From Albugo candida (lineage: Eukaryota; Oomycota; Peronosporomycetes; Albuginales): a stretch of DNA of 64,000 bases. Location: the NCBI GenBank assembly GCA_040437565.1, contig JBDOQK010000058.1:164915-228914 (forward strand), given 5' to 3'. Each line of letters begins with the position of its first letter. Position 1 is the stretch's first letter. The translations under genes were made by a program, and so were the position numbers. Of the stretch, positions 33,301 through 46,627 are shown one piece after another. The notes beneath the pieces are model-generated. The model did no database searches. It saw nothing but the letters and a program-made list of their open reading frames with translations, and was not told the DNA's origin.

Positions 33301-36300
33301 TGCTCGACATTGGAAACTCCTTGGTACAAGGATAAAATTTCTCTCGTCTTGATCGTTTGGAACACGACTGACTCAATATCTGGACTCACAGGGTAAGAGT
33401 GATTGGTCGTGCTATAGGAAACGACTCAGCTCTCGCCTCAAGATAGAGCTACAATTATGAGGAGCATGTACCGCTGATTTCGCTAGCCTGTGACATGTAG
33501 AGGTCTCGTATCTAGTGTAAATCCTCTTGCAACTAATGAGATGAGACTTCTCGAGCCTGATGGGAGGCGATTGAGAATGTCTAAATATTGCCACACCTTT
33601 ACAAGTGCATTCTATGATAAAATAAATTCAAGCAGAACCTAGTAATAAGCACGGATGCTTCTTCTAGCAATGCGCTCACATTATGTATTTTGCGTGCGTG
33701 AGCTTTGCTCTGTCGAGGTGTTTCAACTATCAATTCCGCCGCTTATAGCGATGCTGCTAGCCTACACATAAGTAGATTTGATATCCTTATCACCGGCTTT
33801 TATAATTTCGCTCAAGATACCCAATAAAATTATAACTCCAAGCTAATAATTAGCGGTCGGATTGGTTGTGCAACGGAATTATTAACTGTGGTTGGTGAGA
33901 TATTCTTCTTGCATGGCCAAGTTTAAACTCGGATAATTCACATTCTGAGCAGAACTCTCTCTCTTGATTATCTCTATCGGTCCTCATGTGTTAATTAAAA
34001 TGGAGTTGTAGTTTCGCATACTTTTCTAAGAAGAGAGAATCAGATAATTGATGAATGTTGAATCGTATCATCCGGTCGTTATGGGCACCTCGACATCTCT
34101 TTTATTAAACTGAGATTCTAAGAGATGGGTTGTGAACATCAACGCATATCGGAAAAAACAGAATAAAGAGTGCTACTTTCGGGTTTGGATCATTGAAATT
34201 CTTCTGTTTTATTGCGCAAATGCACCTAGCCTCTGATCGTGATTAATCTTTGTTGACATTAATTGCAATCTATATATCTATAAAATTAGGCCGCCAAGTT
34301 ACTGCACAATAGCCTCACCGTAACATCAGCAATGTAAGAAACGGAAATCATTAAAGCTAAAATTGAATTTTGTAACGAGATCTGCTCTTAAGGTTTATAG
34401 CATGGTGTTATTCTACTGAGGCTGGTGACCGATGGTTTTTTCGGCAGCGTGTATCTTCCATGTAACTAGTCAAGTAAACTGATGTTCGGGGTAGTAATCT
34501 TGAATGAAGATAATTTTTTGACCGAAATCTTTTCTCACTAGGAGACTGAGTGGCAATACTTCGAGCCAAAACGGTTTCCTGATCAGCTTTATCATCTTAT
34601 GGGAATTTTAACCAAGGTATCCAATGTATTGCATATCGAGCAACACGTGCATCTTTCAAGTATCTATATCATCTACACCAGCTTCACCGAGCAGGGTGTG
34701 GTGTATCCGGCTGACAAAGGTTGACATATAGCGTCGGCAAGATAAATTCTCTCCCTGGTGTATGTATGGCCTGTTGATTGTTTAGCTAACCATCATCTAT
34801 GTTTTTCGATTAAACTAATTCAAGAAATTACGACACTGTGTCCCGAGATATCGGTCAACTCGACATCGAAATTCTTCAACTTCAATATACGAGTACTGAC
34901 ACAAATTATCCTAGCTTTTTTACCCAGTCAAATCTACGCAGAACATAATATAAGACTGATTCTTGACAATCATTTGGCTTCGTTTGCAGCTGTTTGTAGC
35001 TGTTTGTATGGTTGAGTGTTACCAAACCGTCACAGAGAAGCATAGCGGTAATCTCAGTGATCTCGCAGACGTATAGGTAGTTTCGTCGAGATCAGCATTT
35101 CTAGCCTCTCGAACCATTTGATACCGTGGCTTTTTTCTTCGAGCAAATTGTGCATACTCTCATTACGCAGTGTTTCTTCCATCCATTCTCCAGTATGAGA
35201 TTTCGTGCTGTGTACTTTCAGATGAGGATACATAAAATCAGGATACTACTTCCCCTATCCAGCTCTAGTCTCGCCCTGTTACAATAAATGGGGGACCAAA
35301 AAGGCTTCCTACAGAACGTTTGACGATATGGTAGACAGTCCAAGCATTATATTTCTTTTTATACCATGCAGAGGATGATGGATAGAGATATTGGGACTCT
35401 CTACAATCACATGCAGTTAGCATGTCTAAGTGAAACGTCGGCTTGAATTAAAACAGTACGGTTTAGAGATATTCGAGGGCGAAAAATACAGATTTGAGCA
35501 TTCCTATTGAGATTTTTCTGAATATTGGATCACAATTCTATCTAAAATGATGTGGTTGCAAAAAACCGTGTAAAGTATTACCCTTCTTCACTTCAATATG
35601 GTGCTATCCAACACAATCATGACGAGTCGAGTAAGCCGCGTTTTCAACTTAACGTCACGCCTTTCTTGAAGCCTCAAAAATAGTCCAATAAGTAAAGTGG
35701 CAACTCAGTTTGTGCGACTGAACGCACAATCCCGTGATATATGATTTATTTGAGTAAGATAAACACTTTCAGAGACCAACTAGTGGACTTTTTCATAGAC
35801 GACATTTAGTTCCAAAATATCAAAATAGTTTTCAGTTCGTCCACTGGAAGATCGTTGTGATTACGCTGTAACAACTCTTAGAAACCTGAAATAAATTTAT
35901 AAATGTCAGGGTGACCAACATTCGCTAATGCCGATGAATTTATCGTCACTCGATTACTTGCGGCTTCTTCAAGAAGCCGCAATGGTCTGGTATAATCTGA
36001 AACGAAGAGAACTTATTTTGTGCTGTGTTCATTCATCAGTATCAAAAGGTACTTGCGATCAGCGTTAGCCAAATTGGAATTCATTTCACACAAAACGTAC
36101 CAATTTTTAGTCACACACAAACGCATTAAGTTATTATTTTGCGGTTGTCCGTCACTCTCTTTTATACCGAACTCCCTATCAAACACGGTCAAATTATTAA
36201 AATAACAGCAAATCTGTCACTCTCTTACCACATCCTACAAGCTAAAAAGGCATGCCTCCGGCCCCCTCAAGAGAACTACTTTCCACTAAATCGTGCTATT

Positions 36301-39300
36301 AGTCAAACAGCGTCGTTTCCTGGGAAGACCAATGATATCAGACTATCACTGGTAGAGCGTTTTTCAAAAACAAAAGCAGTAGGCTAAAGTTCCGCGGGCA
36401 TTTTGAGAATAAGTTCAACGGTGGATAACATGCTCAGAAGCCAGCATCCCGATATCAATATTAGTATGGAAGAAACGGACAACTATCCAGCGTGTAACTC
36501 CTTATATTTGTCATTATCAGCTCAAATTTAAGTATTTGAGGCGAATACCGCATACCACATTTACTCTTACTATCCTCAATAGCTTTAATCCATGAGTTTT
36601 ATAAAGAATAATGTTCTCCATCGAGTGCGCCACTGCGGATTCGTTTACATCACCGATCAACATGAAAGTTGAACTTAGTTGTCAACGAGGTTAAAGCAGC
36701 AAGTTCATCATTTTGATTGATGTCCCTATGCACGGTAGAAAAGCTCTAACAAGATGAATCATTTAACCGCAGACGCTAGATTTAGACGGGCATAAGCCTT
36801 TGCAGATGTGTGATTGGAGTAGAGATAGCACTGTCTCGCTCATATTGACCGAGCTTTATACATCAGAACTACTCATTTATAGAAGACGAGAAAGTGAGAA
36901 ATGAAAGGGAAGCATTTATGACATGTCGTTCCTGAAAGATATGTTCTGTTGCAAACTGCTAGAAAATCATGATACCACATCTCAAACAAAATGTAAACAA
37001 TGTTTCTCAATATGTTGTAGGACGTGGAAGTGATCTTTTCTTGACTATTCGCTAGGATTACGATTATTCGTCAATAAACTTCAATTGTCATTGCAAAGGA
37101 ATAGATAGGTATTATAAGCATTTAAGGTGGTCGTCGCTCGCTGCAAAGCGTCTCTTTTGAGACATTATGTCGTAAGGGTAAAGCAAAGGTCGGATAAATC
37201 GTCCGCAGTCAATTAAATTCCACCCAAAATCTCTGGTACAATGCAGATTTGGATAAAGAAGATAACGATACTTCAACTTGCGTAAATGAAAAAGAAAGTT
37301 TGATCTATGCATTTGATGTGCGAATTTAGTTAGATAACAGTATGTGATATGCAGTTCACAGAACTATCCCGAGCTCCATAACAGCTCGCAACAGCCCTGC
37401 GTTTCGAGTATTAGCATGTTGGAACATTCACCATTCGACAGTACCGGAAACTTGGATAGGGCTCAACGATTGCATTGATCCTGTTTTTATAAAACGTCTT
37501 TCGAGTATAATATAACAACTTGTAAAATGAAATATTCTCAACTGATCACTCCATATCATGGTACCATCTTCCCCAATGTCCGACTCTGTTCATCAAAGTA
37601 TACTTGATACCCTCGATCCAACTTTGATATATTGGAGGGGAAAAGGTCACATAGCTCGAGGATAAGAAGAAAGTGCCCCGACTTAGCTTGCAAGACTTAT
37701 GTCCTTAATTGTTTCAATCCAACGTTTGAGAGAGAGATACTGTCTGACTTCCAAGACAAAGTACTATTATGATCATTATGAAGCCTAATTTCGATTAAAT
37801 CTTGCCTCCCGTTGACCACCATCACAGCTGTCAATTTTGATCGGCTATTGTTTGTAATTAATTCCACTGATAAAGCGTTTATTGTTTCCGTCCTTATGTA
37901 CGTGCCCTTCTTCGTATGATGGATAAAAGGGTCACTATGTTAGTTGAATCGCGATTTCTTATTTTACTGATATGACTACACCTTGAGCAACAATATCGCT
38001 ATCGAAATCGTTGGTGCCCATTAGGGGAGTATTACTTTAGAGCAAGTAAATACACGAATTGCTTCGTGGTTTCGAATGAAAATCCACTTGGAATCATGAC
38101 AAGCATTCCTGCATGTTTGAGTTAGCTGGTATGCATGAAACAATGCACGATAATGTTTTGAAGCATCTTTCTACATGATGTCTTGACTGACCCCATAGTA
38201 TCGACTTGGTCTATTCGTTGTGGGTATTTTCTAACTAATTTTCGCATATCGCATTGAAGTGATGACATACGGTAGTCCGCTTCAGAGGTGATATTCTGGG
38301 TTCTGAAGGTCAACATCACATTTTCAAACAGGCCTCATTGCCAGGAGGAAGCGACCGTTTGCTATTGTAAACTATATGTCTTTTGCCACCATTTGGAGAA
38401 TGAACCTAATGCATTCAAGATTCATTGCTCCCATGGTACGAAGGTACCTACCGCGAGAAATTTTTCGTATGACATAATGAATTTGTTTAGGTGTAATTGC
38501 GAAATGAATCGTAACTTTTTCGTTTGATAATCGAGCATCGTGGTTCGTTGTGCAATAGTGTAATCATATGCATACTATATGATAATTAGTCACATTTGAC
38601 ACTAGTATCTATTGCGAGAACGAGAAGAGATTAGAAAGTACTGGATGTCCACTAAGTGGGGACATAGATCCGGAAATTCGGTAATATCCGCTGCACCAGT
38701 TTCTCCATCATAAAATGAATCTTCACTCAAGGAACACTTTCCCAGGAATTATTCAATCACTTGATTTGAAAGGCGTCGTAAATTAGCTTTCCATTAAATT
38801 CAGCGATTGGGTGACTCTACTTCCTAAGTAGAAGAGCTGACACTACTGCTTCCGCTAGACTCATGAGAATTAACTGCAAGCTCTTGAATGATCTCTTGGT
38901 GCAAGGACGGTACGCTAACGGCTCGCAAGTAGTTTACTTCGTGCGGTTTCTTAACTTCTCGGATTTTGCCGGAGAGAGGGGTTTAAAAATTCTCTTTTTT
39001 TTAGCTGGAAGTTTATCAGTACAAGCACGTAATTCCGATTGCCCATTCGAATTTCTCATCTATAATTTCAGATTTGAGCTACAAATACTTTCCCGTATTC
39101 AAAACCTTTACGATCACCACATTGTATGACATTTTCAGCAGTTGATCAAAACTCCCATTGACCAATCGTCCATCTCTCTATCCATATGTATATTTGATAC
39201 AAACACTGTTCAAACCTGTCTCAACTTCTTCTGTTTGATGATATATCCCGTGTAATTACTTGGTATTGTGCACACATTAAATATCAGCTATGATTGGAAA

Positions 39301-39360
39301 CCAGGAAATAGAAGTTAGACTGAAACGTAATGTAATATGGTAGTTTGAGCAGAAGTTGGT
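33301..39360. other. AT-rich stretch without recognisable genes
   Basis: Six kilobases in which the longest ATG frames are under 90 codons. No RNA gene, tandem array or mobile-element motif was recognised on either strand. It may be very old element debris. Confidence 0.45.
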
Positions 39361-41981
39361 ATGTTAGCATGACAAAACGCTTCTTCGAGCTTGGTATCTT
39401 CGCCGGATTTTCGGTAGCGTTCGCAGCGAACAGATGCACCAGCCTAGAAGCCTTGCTCTAGGTCGGTAAAAAAGACACATAATGTGTGACGAAGAAGTTG
39501 TGCAGGTTCTAGATGGTACCATCTTGCGCACGAAAATCCCGGAGGCAGCGGACAAATGTAGGTGGGACGAGATGTAGGTGGGACCGAAGCAGAACTACAA
39601 GAAGTTTATGAATTCGCGTAAGTGGAGGTTGCTGAAAAGCGATGTATTGAGCGGAGTGTGAGACACATCGTAAATCCAATTTAGCGGCGTAATCACGGCC
39701 TGGATGATAAGTCAAGGATAGGAACGGTAGATATCCGGTTAGGCCACCTTGAGAGAAAGTTCTAGCAGATATGTAGGTATATATACTGACTTCGACATTT
39801 GCCACCAATCAAGTAGCTTATCCTTCCTCTCGGTAAAACGACCCACGTACGAGTCCCTTCTCCAGGCTGTCATCGAGTAGATCTTGCCCCTCCGCAATCT
39901 GTGCAGCAACTACAAACGCAGGGCGAAGATCTGGACATCGAACAGATTTCCTTCGTTCTCTGGATTGCAGAGCTGCAGACGATGTAGAATCGACGGTATG
40001 CGACCCGAGGCACCCCAACCCGATTCGGTCGTTCCGGTGTTCGTCAAAGAGTATGGCTCATGCTGCTGATTTTGGAGAGATCCGAGAGGATGATCGACAC
40101 GCTGTGGGTACTGCAAACGTCTCGAAAATGTTGGTACTCCGATAAGGCAAGATTTGTATCTGCTGAGCCTCGCGACTCTGTAGCGTCTCACGTCTTCACC
40201 TACATCGCGTACTGAGAGCCTCTATCGTCCGTACCACGTGAAGTAACCTGAGGCTTCTTCTACGACGGACTAGACATATAAAAGCGGAGACCGGGACTCT
40301 TCTGCACCTTCAGCAAAACGTCTCTGATCGACATGAAGCCGTACGACATGTGTGAAGTAGGGACGCCCAAGGAGAGAGACACTGCGAGCATGCGGCTCGA
40401 AGCAGCTTCATCAACTACGACTTTACGATGATCAGAATGGAAGACGGACGCATTCGCTCGGTCGTGCATGGCTGCATGTAAAGATGATTCAAGGCTACGA
40501 CGAACGAGAAGACTAGCCTGCTTCTCGCCTAAGTGAACCAGGACGTCTACACTGCGTCACATAAGAATGGGCTCTTCCGCTTCTCGTCCAAGTTGGTGCA
40601 GATCTCGCATGCATGACGTCCCTGCTGTTCAAATGGCGAGCGATCGACTCCCAGACGCTCCTAGGCTAGACATCTTCTAGTGCGGCAAAGGTTGGGCTGG
40701 GCTGTTTCACGATATGTCCGACAACGTGCTCAAGCGTTTCCCCTGGTCAGAGACCTACAGGCCTTGGATGGACGACTCGCTGTTTTACAAAGCGCCTGAC
40801 ATGCTGCATCTGCTTACCAGAGTCGCCATATAATCACGAATAGGAATTCGCGACAGTATCTGTACGCTTTTTCACCTGTTCCCCTTGTTCGTGATTGACG
40901 AGCAAACAAGACCGGATATTGCATCTTCGATATGTAAGGATGCGATCTGCAAGCCTCGTGTGGAGCTGACATCGATGGTTGACTGCGACCTACGTCGCCT
41001 TCACCGGTACACCTCTGGTGCAGCAAGTCATATAGCAGCGTCTTCCGACAGACCTTTATCCATTACTGTAATTCTCTTACTAGTCGTCTTTACGAACAAT
41101 AATTAGAACGACGAGGAATGCATAGTAGCAAGCAAGCGGGTCGGCGACGATAACAGTTCTCGTCAAGGAAAATCTTCTGACATTCTGTCTCGGAGGGAGG
41201 GTACTGCGACGATGAGTACGGGATCATAAATTGTGCAATATACTTGATTTCGTTCATACTGGGACACAAACATACTGAGAGAGGGTAACTCGGGAGATAA
41301 TCCCGGTACGTAGCCGCCGAGATGTAATCGACTGTACAGTACCGCATCTAGGCGACAAACTCGCAGTCTCACGGGAAGAAGTAACGAGGATTGCATGTAA
41401 CTCGGAGATGCCGTTTTCACTGCTCCCGTTCCAGCCTTCGCATCGAACAGCATGTAGTAGCGGCGGCGACTTCGATCCACAACAGGTGAACGGTAGGACC
41501 ATCGTAAGAGGCTTGGGCGGGCATGGAATGCGCAGGCAATGTCGAATTCGATCGAAGAATTCTGCAGCCGTGCTGCTTGTACGATCCCTTTGACGCAGAT
41601 GCGTTACCTCCCTCGCCTTACAGCTTTTACGTGTTCGATCGGGGTAGAAGAGGTATGTGTTCACTTCATACTACGGCAAATGTCAGTTCTGGCAGCTGTC
41701 TCAACTTTCGCAGGTCAAGAATCACTATGTCAGCGAGATACCGAGGTGACTGTTCACGCGGGGTGGCAAGTTGAAGGGTGCAGACATGAGATTCGGTGAG
41801 ATAGGGATGCTTTCCATTCTGTCAGGTGGGCTCGTGTACTGCTTGTGGAATATCGGACACAATAATGACCTTGCAGACGGCTAACCCTGTAACGCGACTG
41901 CCAAGAAGAAGGTGAACCCGACAACCAGAGGCCGCGTTCGTAATGCGCTGGTAAATCCGGACATCCGGCGTAGCAACTATA

Positions 41982-42000
41982 GTGCGAGACACTTATGACC
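41982..42000 (+). repeat. left terminal inverted repeat
   Basis: 19 bp, matching the inverse of 45052-45070 at 17 positions; preceded by TA. Confidence 0.75.
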
Positions 42001-42262
42001 GACGCCCCCTTATTCATGCGGCCAAATTTCAAAATTTCAATTTCATGCAGCCTATACTTCTAACGTGCCGATAACCATTTTTTAACCAATCAGGAGTTGT
42101 GTAGGTAGGTAGGTTAATCAATCGCCATGATCTTTAGGGGTTCCTTAAAACACAATTGGATGATCCATAAAATACTTTTATGGACAAGATTTATGGATAT
42201 CACTTCAGAAGTTCATAACGCCCTCCATATTTTGTTTTGCAATTATCGCTCCCCAAGAAACC

Positions 42263-44265
42263 ATGCCACGTCTAAAAACACAAATGAAGCACTTGTACAT
42301 GGCATCAATACATGCTGCAGAGAACAAGAAGCAGAAAGCTGAATTCCATAGTGATGTGCATGAATTTGAAAGTAGCAGCGCCTTAATTGAAAATGAATCC
42401 CAGATGGAGAAAGAAAATGACGTGGAAGAGATTGACATGATTCTTGGGATACTGAGAGAGCTATCCGTCCAGTTCTGTATAACGGGAACAACAGACCAGC
42501 GCGATATTTGGGAAATTCGTCACGCTCACAAAGGCGAAAGAAGGCGGTGCTGAATGATGCTGCGGGAGTCACCAGACCGTTGACTGAATACTGGACGCTG
42601 AAAGCAATGTTTACAGAAGTTGGTGCTGAAGTGGATGTGGATAACGCAAATGATGCAGACTTGGATGATGAATGCAATGAATACTAGAATACTGAGTGGA
42701 CCAAAGCTGATATCAGTTTGGCAGCTGAGAATCTCAAAAAACTAAATCCAAAGGCAAACGGGAAGAACAATGCTGCACATGCGCGTGAAGCAGCGCTGCT
42801 CGGGTACTTTCGACTACTCAAAATAGGAAAAACGAAGAAAGCGGCAAGTTCCTTTATCTCAGATTCACCAGGAAGAGTGGTTTACTTTTCTAGATCAATA
42901 CGGACAAGGGCCAGAACATCTATGAAAGACGGGCCTCTGCCTCACTCGAAGCAAAGGAAACACGCCAAGCGATCAAGTTTTCTTCAGGACGTGGACTGTA
43001 TCATTACCCTGCAGAAATACCTCCGTGCAAATAAGTTCAATGCCGAAATTGCAACCTTGAAAAAATACACGAACGAAGAAATCTCCCCGAGTTAGGCCTC
43101 GCTCCTTTCCCAGAAATATCGGAACGATGATGATGCGCGGGCTACATTCCTTGGACATATCCTACCGCGAAGTTGCGAAGGGGATTTACATCGATGGTAA
43201 TGAAAGAGAAGATGCTCTTGAGTATCGCCTAAAGTTTCTGGTCAGATGTAGATGGTAATTTCGAGAATGATCAAGATAATATAATATGGCCAGCAGCAAA
43301 TATCCGACCACTTCTTCTGGCGCCCCATGATGAAAGTACGTTTGCTGCCAATGATGGGTTGAAGCGCCATTGGATGCCGGATGGAGAGCACCATTGCGCA
43401 TGAAAGGCCAAGGGAGATCCATTCATTTCAGTGACTTTCTTTGTCGAATTTCGGGACGCTTCGCCCTGGACCAAGAGAAAAAAGAGTAGTTTCCGACGCT
43501 GTCAGAACAGCATGTATGATCATGCACCCTGTAATTCATCATGACGGATGTGGGATGCAATAGACCTCTGCAACCAGGTGCTTGATCGAGCAATCCCCAT
43601 TTTTGAGGAACAATTTCCAGTCATGCAGGCTTTCTTTGCCTCTGACAATGCCACCAGCCATGCTACATTTGCTGATGATGCGCTCTTTGCAAACTGCATG
43701 AACCTGGGCCCTGGTAGCAAATAACATGTGATAAGACAAACGACTTGTGAAATTGAAATTTACCAGGAATTGGTTCTTTATCAAACTTGTCCTGAAGAAC
43801 GAGGACTTTGGCGTGCAGGCGTTTTACACGTGACTGTCGCGTGAAATATTCTCCAACCAAACTAGGCTGCTGTGCCAGAAATATCATGGCAAATTTACCA
43901 TACTTTCTTCGACAGAAATGCACGTTAGAAGAGCTTATTGTTGGTGTGCCGGTCAGATGATAATATTTTATCCAGAATTTCATTGTGAACTCAACTTCAT
44001 TAAGAACTTCTGGGGCTCTGCCAAGCGTTACGCACGAAAACACTGCAATTATTCTTGGACTGGACTAAAGCACATGGTTCCAAAAGCAATAAATTCGGTC
44101 AGTGTGACCGAGATAAGGAACTACTATCGAAAATTGCAGCGGTATATGGATGTTCACCGCAAAGGGTTAAGTGGTAAATCTGCGGAATATGCCGTCAAAA
44201 AGTACCGTTCTCACCGACGCGTGCCAAATTCAATTCTGATGGACATGAACTGCCTCACGGCTTAA
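42263..44265 (+). pseudogene. transposase of a Tc1/mariner-like DDE family, decayed
   Basis: Segments in order: the N-terminal start MPRLKTQMKHLYMAS; a helical DNA-binding region with WTKADISLAAENLKKLNP, ALLGYFRLLKIGKTKKAAS, SKQRKHAKRSSFLQD; then YIDGNEREDALEYRLKFLV. The catalytic core has HDESTFAANDG (first Asp), FFASDNATSHATFADDAL (second Asp), and FHCELNFIKNFWGSAKRYAR (Glu). It ends with YMDVHRKGLSGKSAEYAVKK YRSHRR. This architecture is familiar from DDE endonucleases abundant in basidiomycete fungi. At least four frame changes or stops separate the segments, so no enzyme can be made. The last part is shown twice because of the gap at 44537-44636. Confidence 0.82.
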
Positions 44266-45014
44266 TACACAGTATCGGGACCATACTTTCGGAGACTGTT
44301 TCATAATTGATAATTTTTCAAACATACTTGGTAAAAAGTGTCGTTCCCAACAGTATAAAGTATGGAAGGTTTTACTAGATTTTCGGGCGGCCGAAATATC
44401 TTTCGTCCCATAGAAAATGGCTGAATTTGGCCGAGTTTCAGAGTCCTACTAGTCCAGCAAAAATAAAGTTACAAACGATTGGCCTCCATTATAATAAAGT
44501 GTAGCCGATACTTTACAATTCTGGAATATGTTCTGCNNNNNNNNNNNNNNNNNNNNNNNNNNNNNNNNNNNNNNNNNNNNNNNNNNNNNNNNNNNNNNNN
44601 NNNNNNNNNNNNNNNNNNNNNNNNNNNNNNNNNNNNGCAAAGGGTTAAGTGGTAAATCTGCGGAATATGCCGTCAAAAAGTACCGTTCTCACCGACGCGT
44701 GCCAAATTCAATTCTGATGGACATGAACTGCCTCACGGCTTAATACACAGTATCGGGACCATACTTTCGGAGACTGTTTCATAATTGATAATTTTTCAAA
44801 CATACTTGGTAAAAAGTGTCGTTCCCAACAGTATAAAGTATGGAAGGTTTTACTAGATTTTCGGGCGGCCGAAATATCTTTCGTCCCATAGAAAATGGCT
44901 GAATTTGGCCGAGTTTCAGAGTCCTACTAGTCCAGCAAAAATAAAGTTACAAACGATTGGCCTCCATTATAATAAAGTGTAGCCGATACTTTACAATTCT
45001 GGAATATGTTCTGC
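44159..45014. repeat. assembly overlap around a 100-N gap (378 bp duplicated)
   Basis: 44159-44536 is repeated at 44637-45014 with 100 N between; it includes the transposase end and adjoining non-coding DNA. Confidence 0.9.
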
Positions 45015-45051
45015 TACATTAAATCTGTTTTGTCTACCGATCATACGTGCT

Positions 45052-45070
45052 GGTTATAAGTGTCTTGCAC
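45052..45070 (-). repeat. right terminal inverted repeat
   Basis: The inverse strand reads GTGCAAGACACTTATAACC, matching the left repeat except at two positions. Confidence 0.75.
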
Positions 45071-46125
45071 TGTACTCGGAGAAAGGCTATCTCGGCTCGC
45101 CTAGCTCGGAGGCTGACGACATGAGTGAAGGTAGCAAAGGCAATTACGCCCGCATTCCGTCCAATCTTCAAGTCGTTCAGCTACAAATAAATTTTGAAAA
45201 CTAGCTGTTGAAAGGACCGTAGGAGGCAAGAACACCCCGCTTACCCCGTCTAGAAAACGCAGGTATCGATGTCGCTTTATGCGGACCGCCGCTCAGCTTT
45301 ACCTCCTTCTCCACCGACATCTCACTGATTGCCTGCTCAGTCGCTTAGTCTGCTGTTACGCCTGACATTTAAAGCGGCACGTAGAACTTGTTCGTGTTGA
45401 TGTTCAGCTTGCCAAAAGAAACCTAGTCATCGCTATGTTCCTCAGGGGTAGTGTGCCCTCTTCGTCGGTGATAGGAAAGAGAATGCGCAATCGAGCAGAT
45501 CATTTTGCGTTGACAGGACCACATGCACTCGAGGACGGATTTCAATGCGGCAACGAGGTAGTAGATAGCCCAGAAGTTTCAGGCCTGGAACAGAAGCCGC
45601 GTGCAGCACGCAGCATCTGCGCCTAGACGAGCAGAACCTAGGATTTTCTATTGCACTGGAAAGTATCAATCAGGTAAACTCTTGCAAAAGCTTCGGGACA
45701 AAGATTGGCGGCTCCGAAATCGCAGCGAGGGTCGAGAGAACCCGCGTAATCACGTTGAATCGTTTCAACAAGCCGGACTGGTAGCTCCTTCATTCTCGGT
45801 ATTCCTCACGCAGGTATCTTCATCGACGTACCACGGCAAAGAGAGTTCTCTGTTCCCGCACTCGACACGAAGTTTTGGTCACAGACCCCTCAGACAGCAT
45901 ATCGGCGGAGGGGTATTGGATGCTCCGCGTCCTCGCCTCCATGTCATTCAGTCTGTACACAATGTGCTCCTGCGTCAACAAGATCTTGCCCCCCCGCGTA
46001 GCGATCTTACTAATTAGCGTCTATATCTTCTGGGTGTTGGCCATCGCATACGTAGACGCTGAAGCAGGAACCAATTATAAGTATTCGTAGGCCTGAACGG
46101 TAATTTCCGTGTCGCTGTCTATCTT

Positions 46126-46627
46126 GTCGTAAGCTGGCGCAATCATGGCTCAATGCCAGCTGCAAGTTTTTAAGAATACCTGAGACGGACCTACTGGCTG
46201 TAGAGTGAGGCAAGGTTGATGACTTCGAGGAAACGGTAGCTGTGAGACGAAGTAGGTGGGGGCGTTGAAACGTGCGGTTGGTGAATTGACATGTGCATCT
46301 ACGTTACTTCGTAAAAATTGCATGAANNNNNNNNNNNNNNNNNNNNNNNNNNNNNNNNNNNNNNNNNNNNNNNNNNNNNNNNNNNNNNNNNNNNNNNNNN
46401 NNNNNNNNNNNNNNNNNNNNNNNNNNGTCGTAAGCTGGCGCAATCATGGCTCAATGCCAGCTGCAAGTTTTTAAGAATACCTGAGACGGACCTACTGGCT
46501 GTAGAGTGAGGCAAGGTTGATGACTTCGAGGAAACGGTAGCTGTGAGACGAAGTAGGTGGGGGCGTTGAAACGTGCGGTTGGTGAATTGACATGTGCATC
46601 TACGTTACTTCGTAAAAATTGCATGAA
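46126..46627. repeat. assembly overlap around a 100-N gap (201 bp duplicated)
   Basis: 46126-46326 is repeated at 46427-46627 with 100 N between, inside the GC-richer block. Confidence 0.9.

Larger units (their letters stand above)
41980..45072. mobile_element. DDE-type DNA transposon with 19-bp terminal inverted repeats, inactive
   Basis: The left end at 41982-42000 reads GTGCGAGACACTTATGACC. The right end at 45052-45070 is its inverse with two mismatches. The left flank is TA, the right flank TG, compatible with a TA target duplication with one later change. It encloses a decayed transposase. The true length is about 2.6 kb, since 478 bp at 44,159-44,636 is assembly overlap plus gap. Both sides are the GC-richer block, so the element inserted into that block after it was in place. 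Confidence 0.8.

Noticed and set aside
41254-41664. 136-codon ORF and similar ones on both strands within the GC-richer block
   Set aside because: Higher GC lengthens chance ORFs; overlapping frames on both strands show no consistent family, so none is called as a gene.
42243-42677. 144-codon minus-strand ORF over the transposase start
   Set aside because: It is the antisense of the transposase N-terminal segments, which have clear family features.
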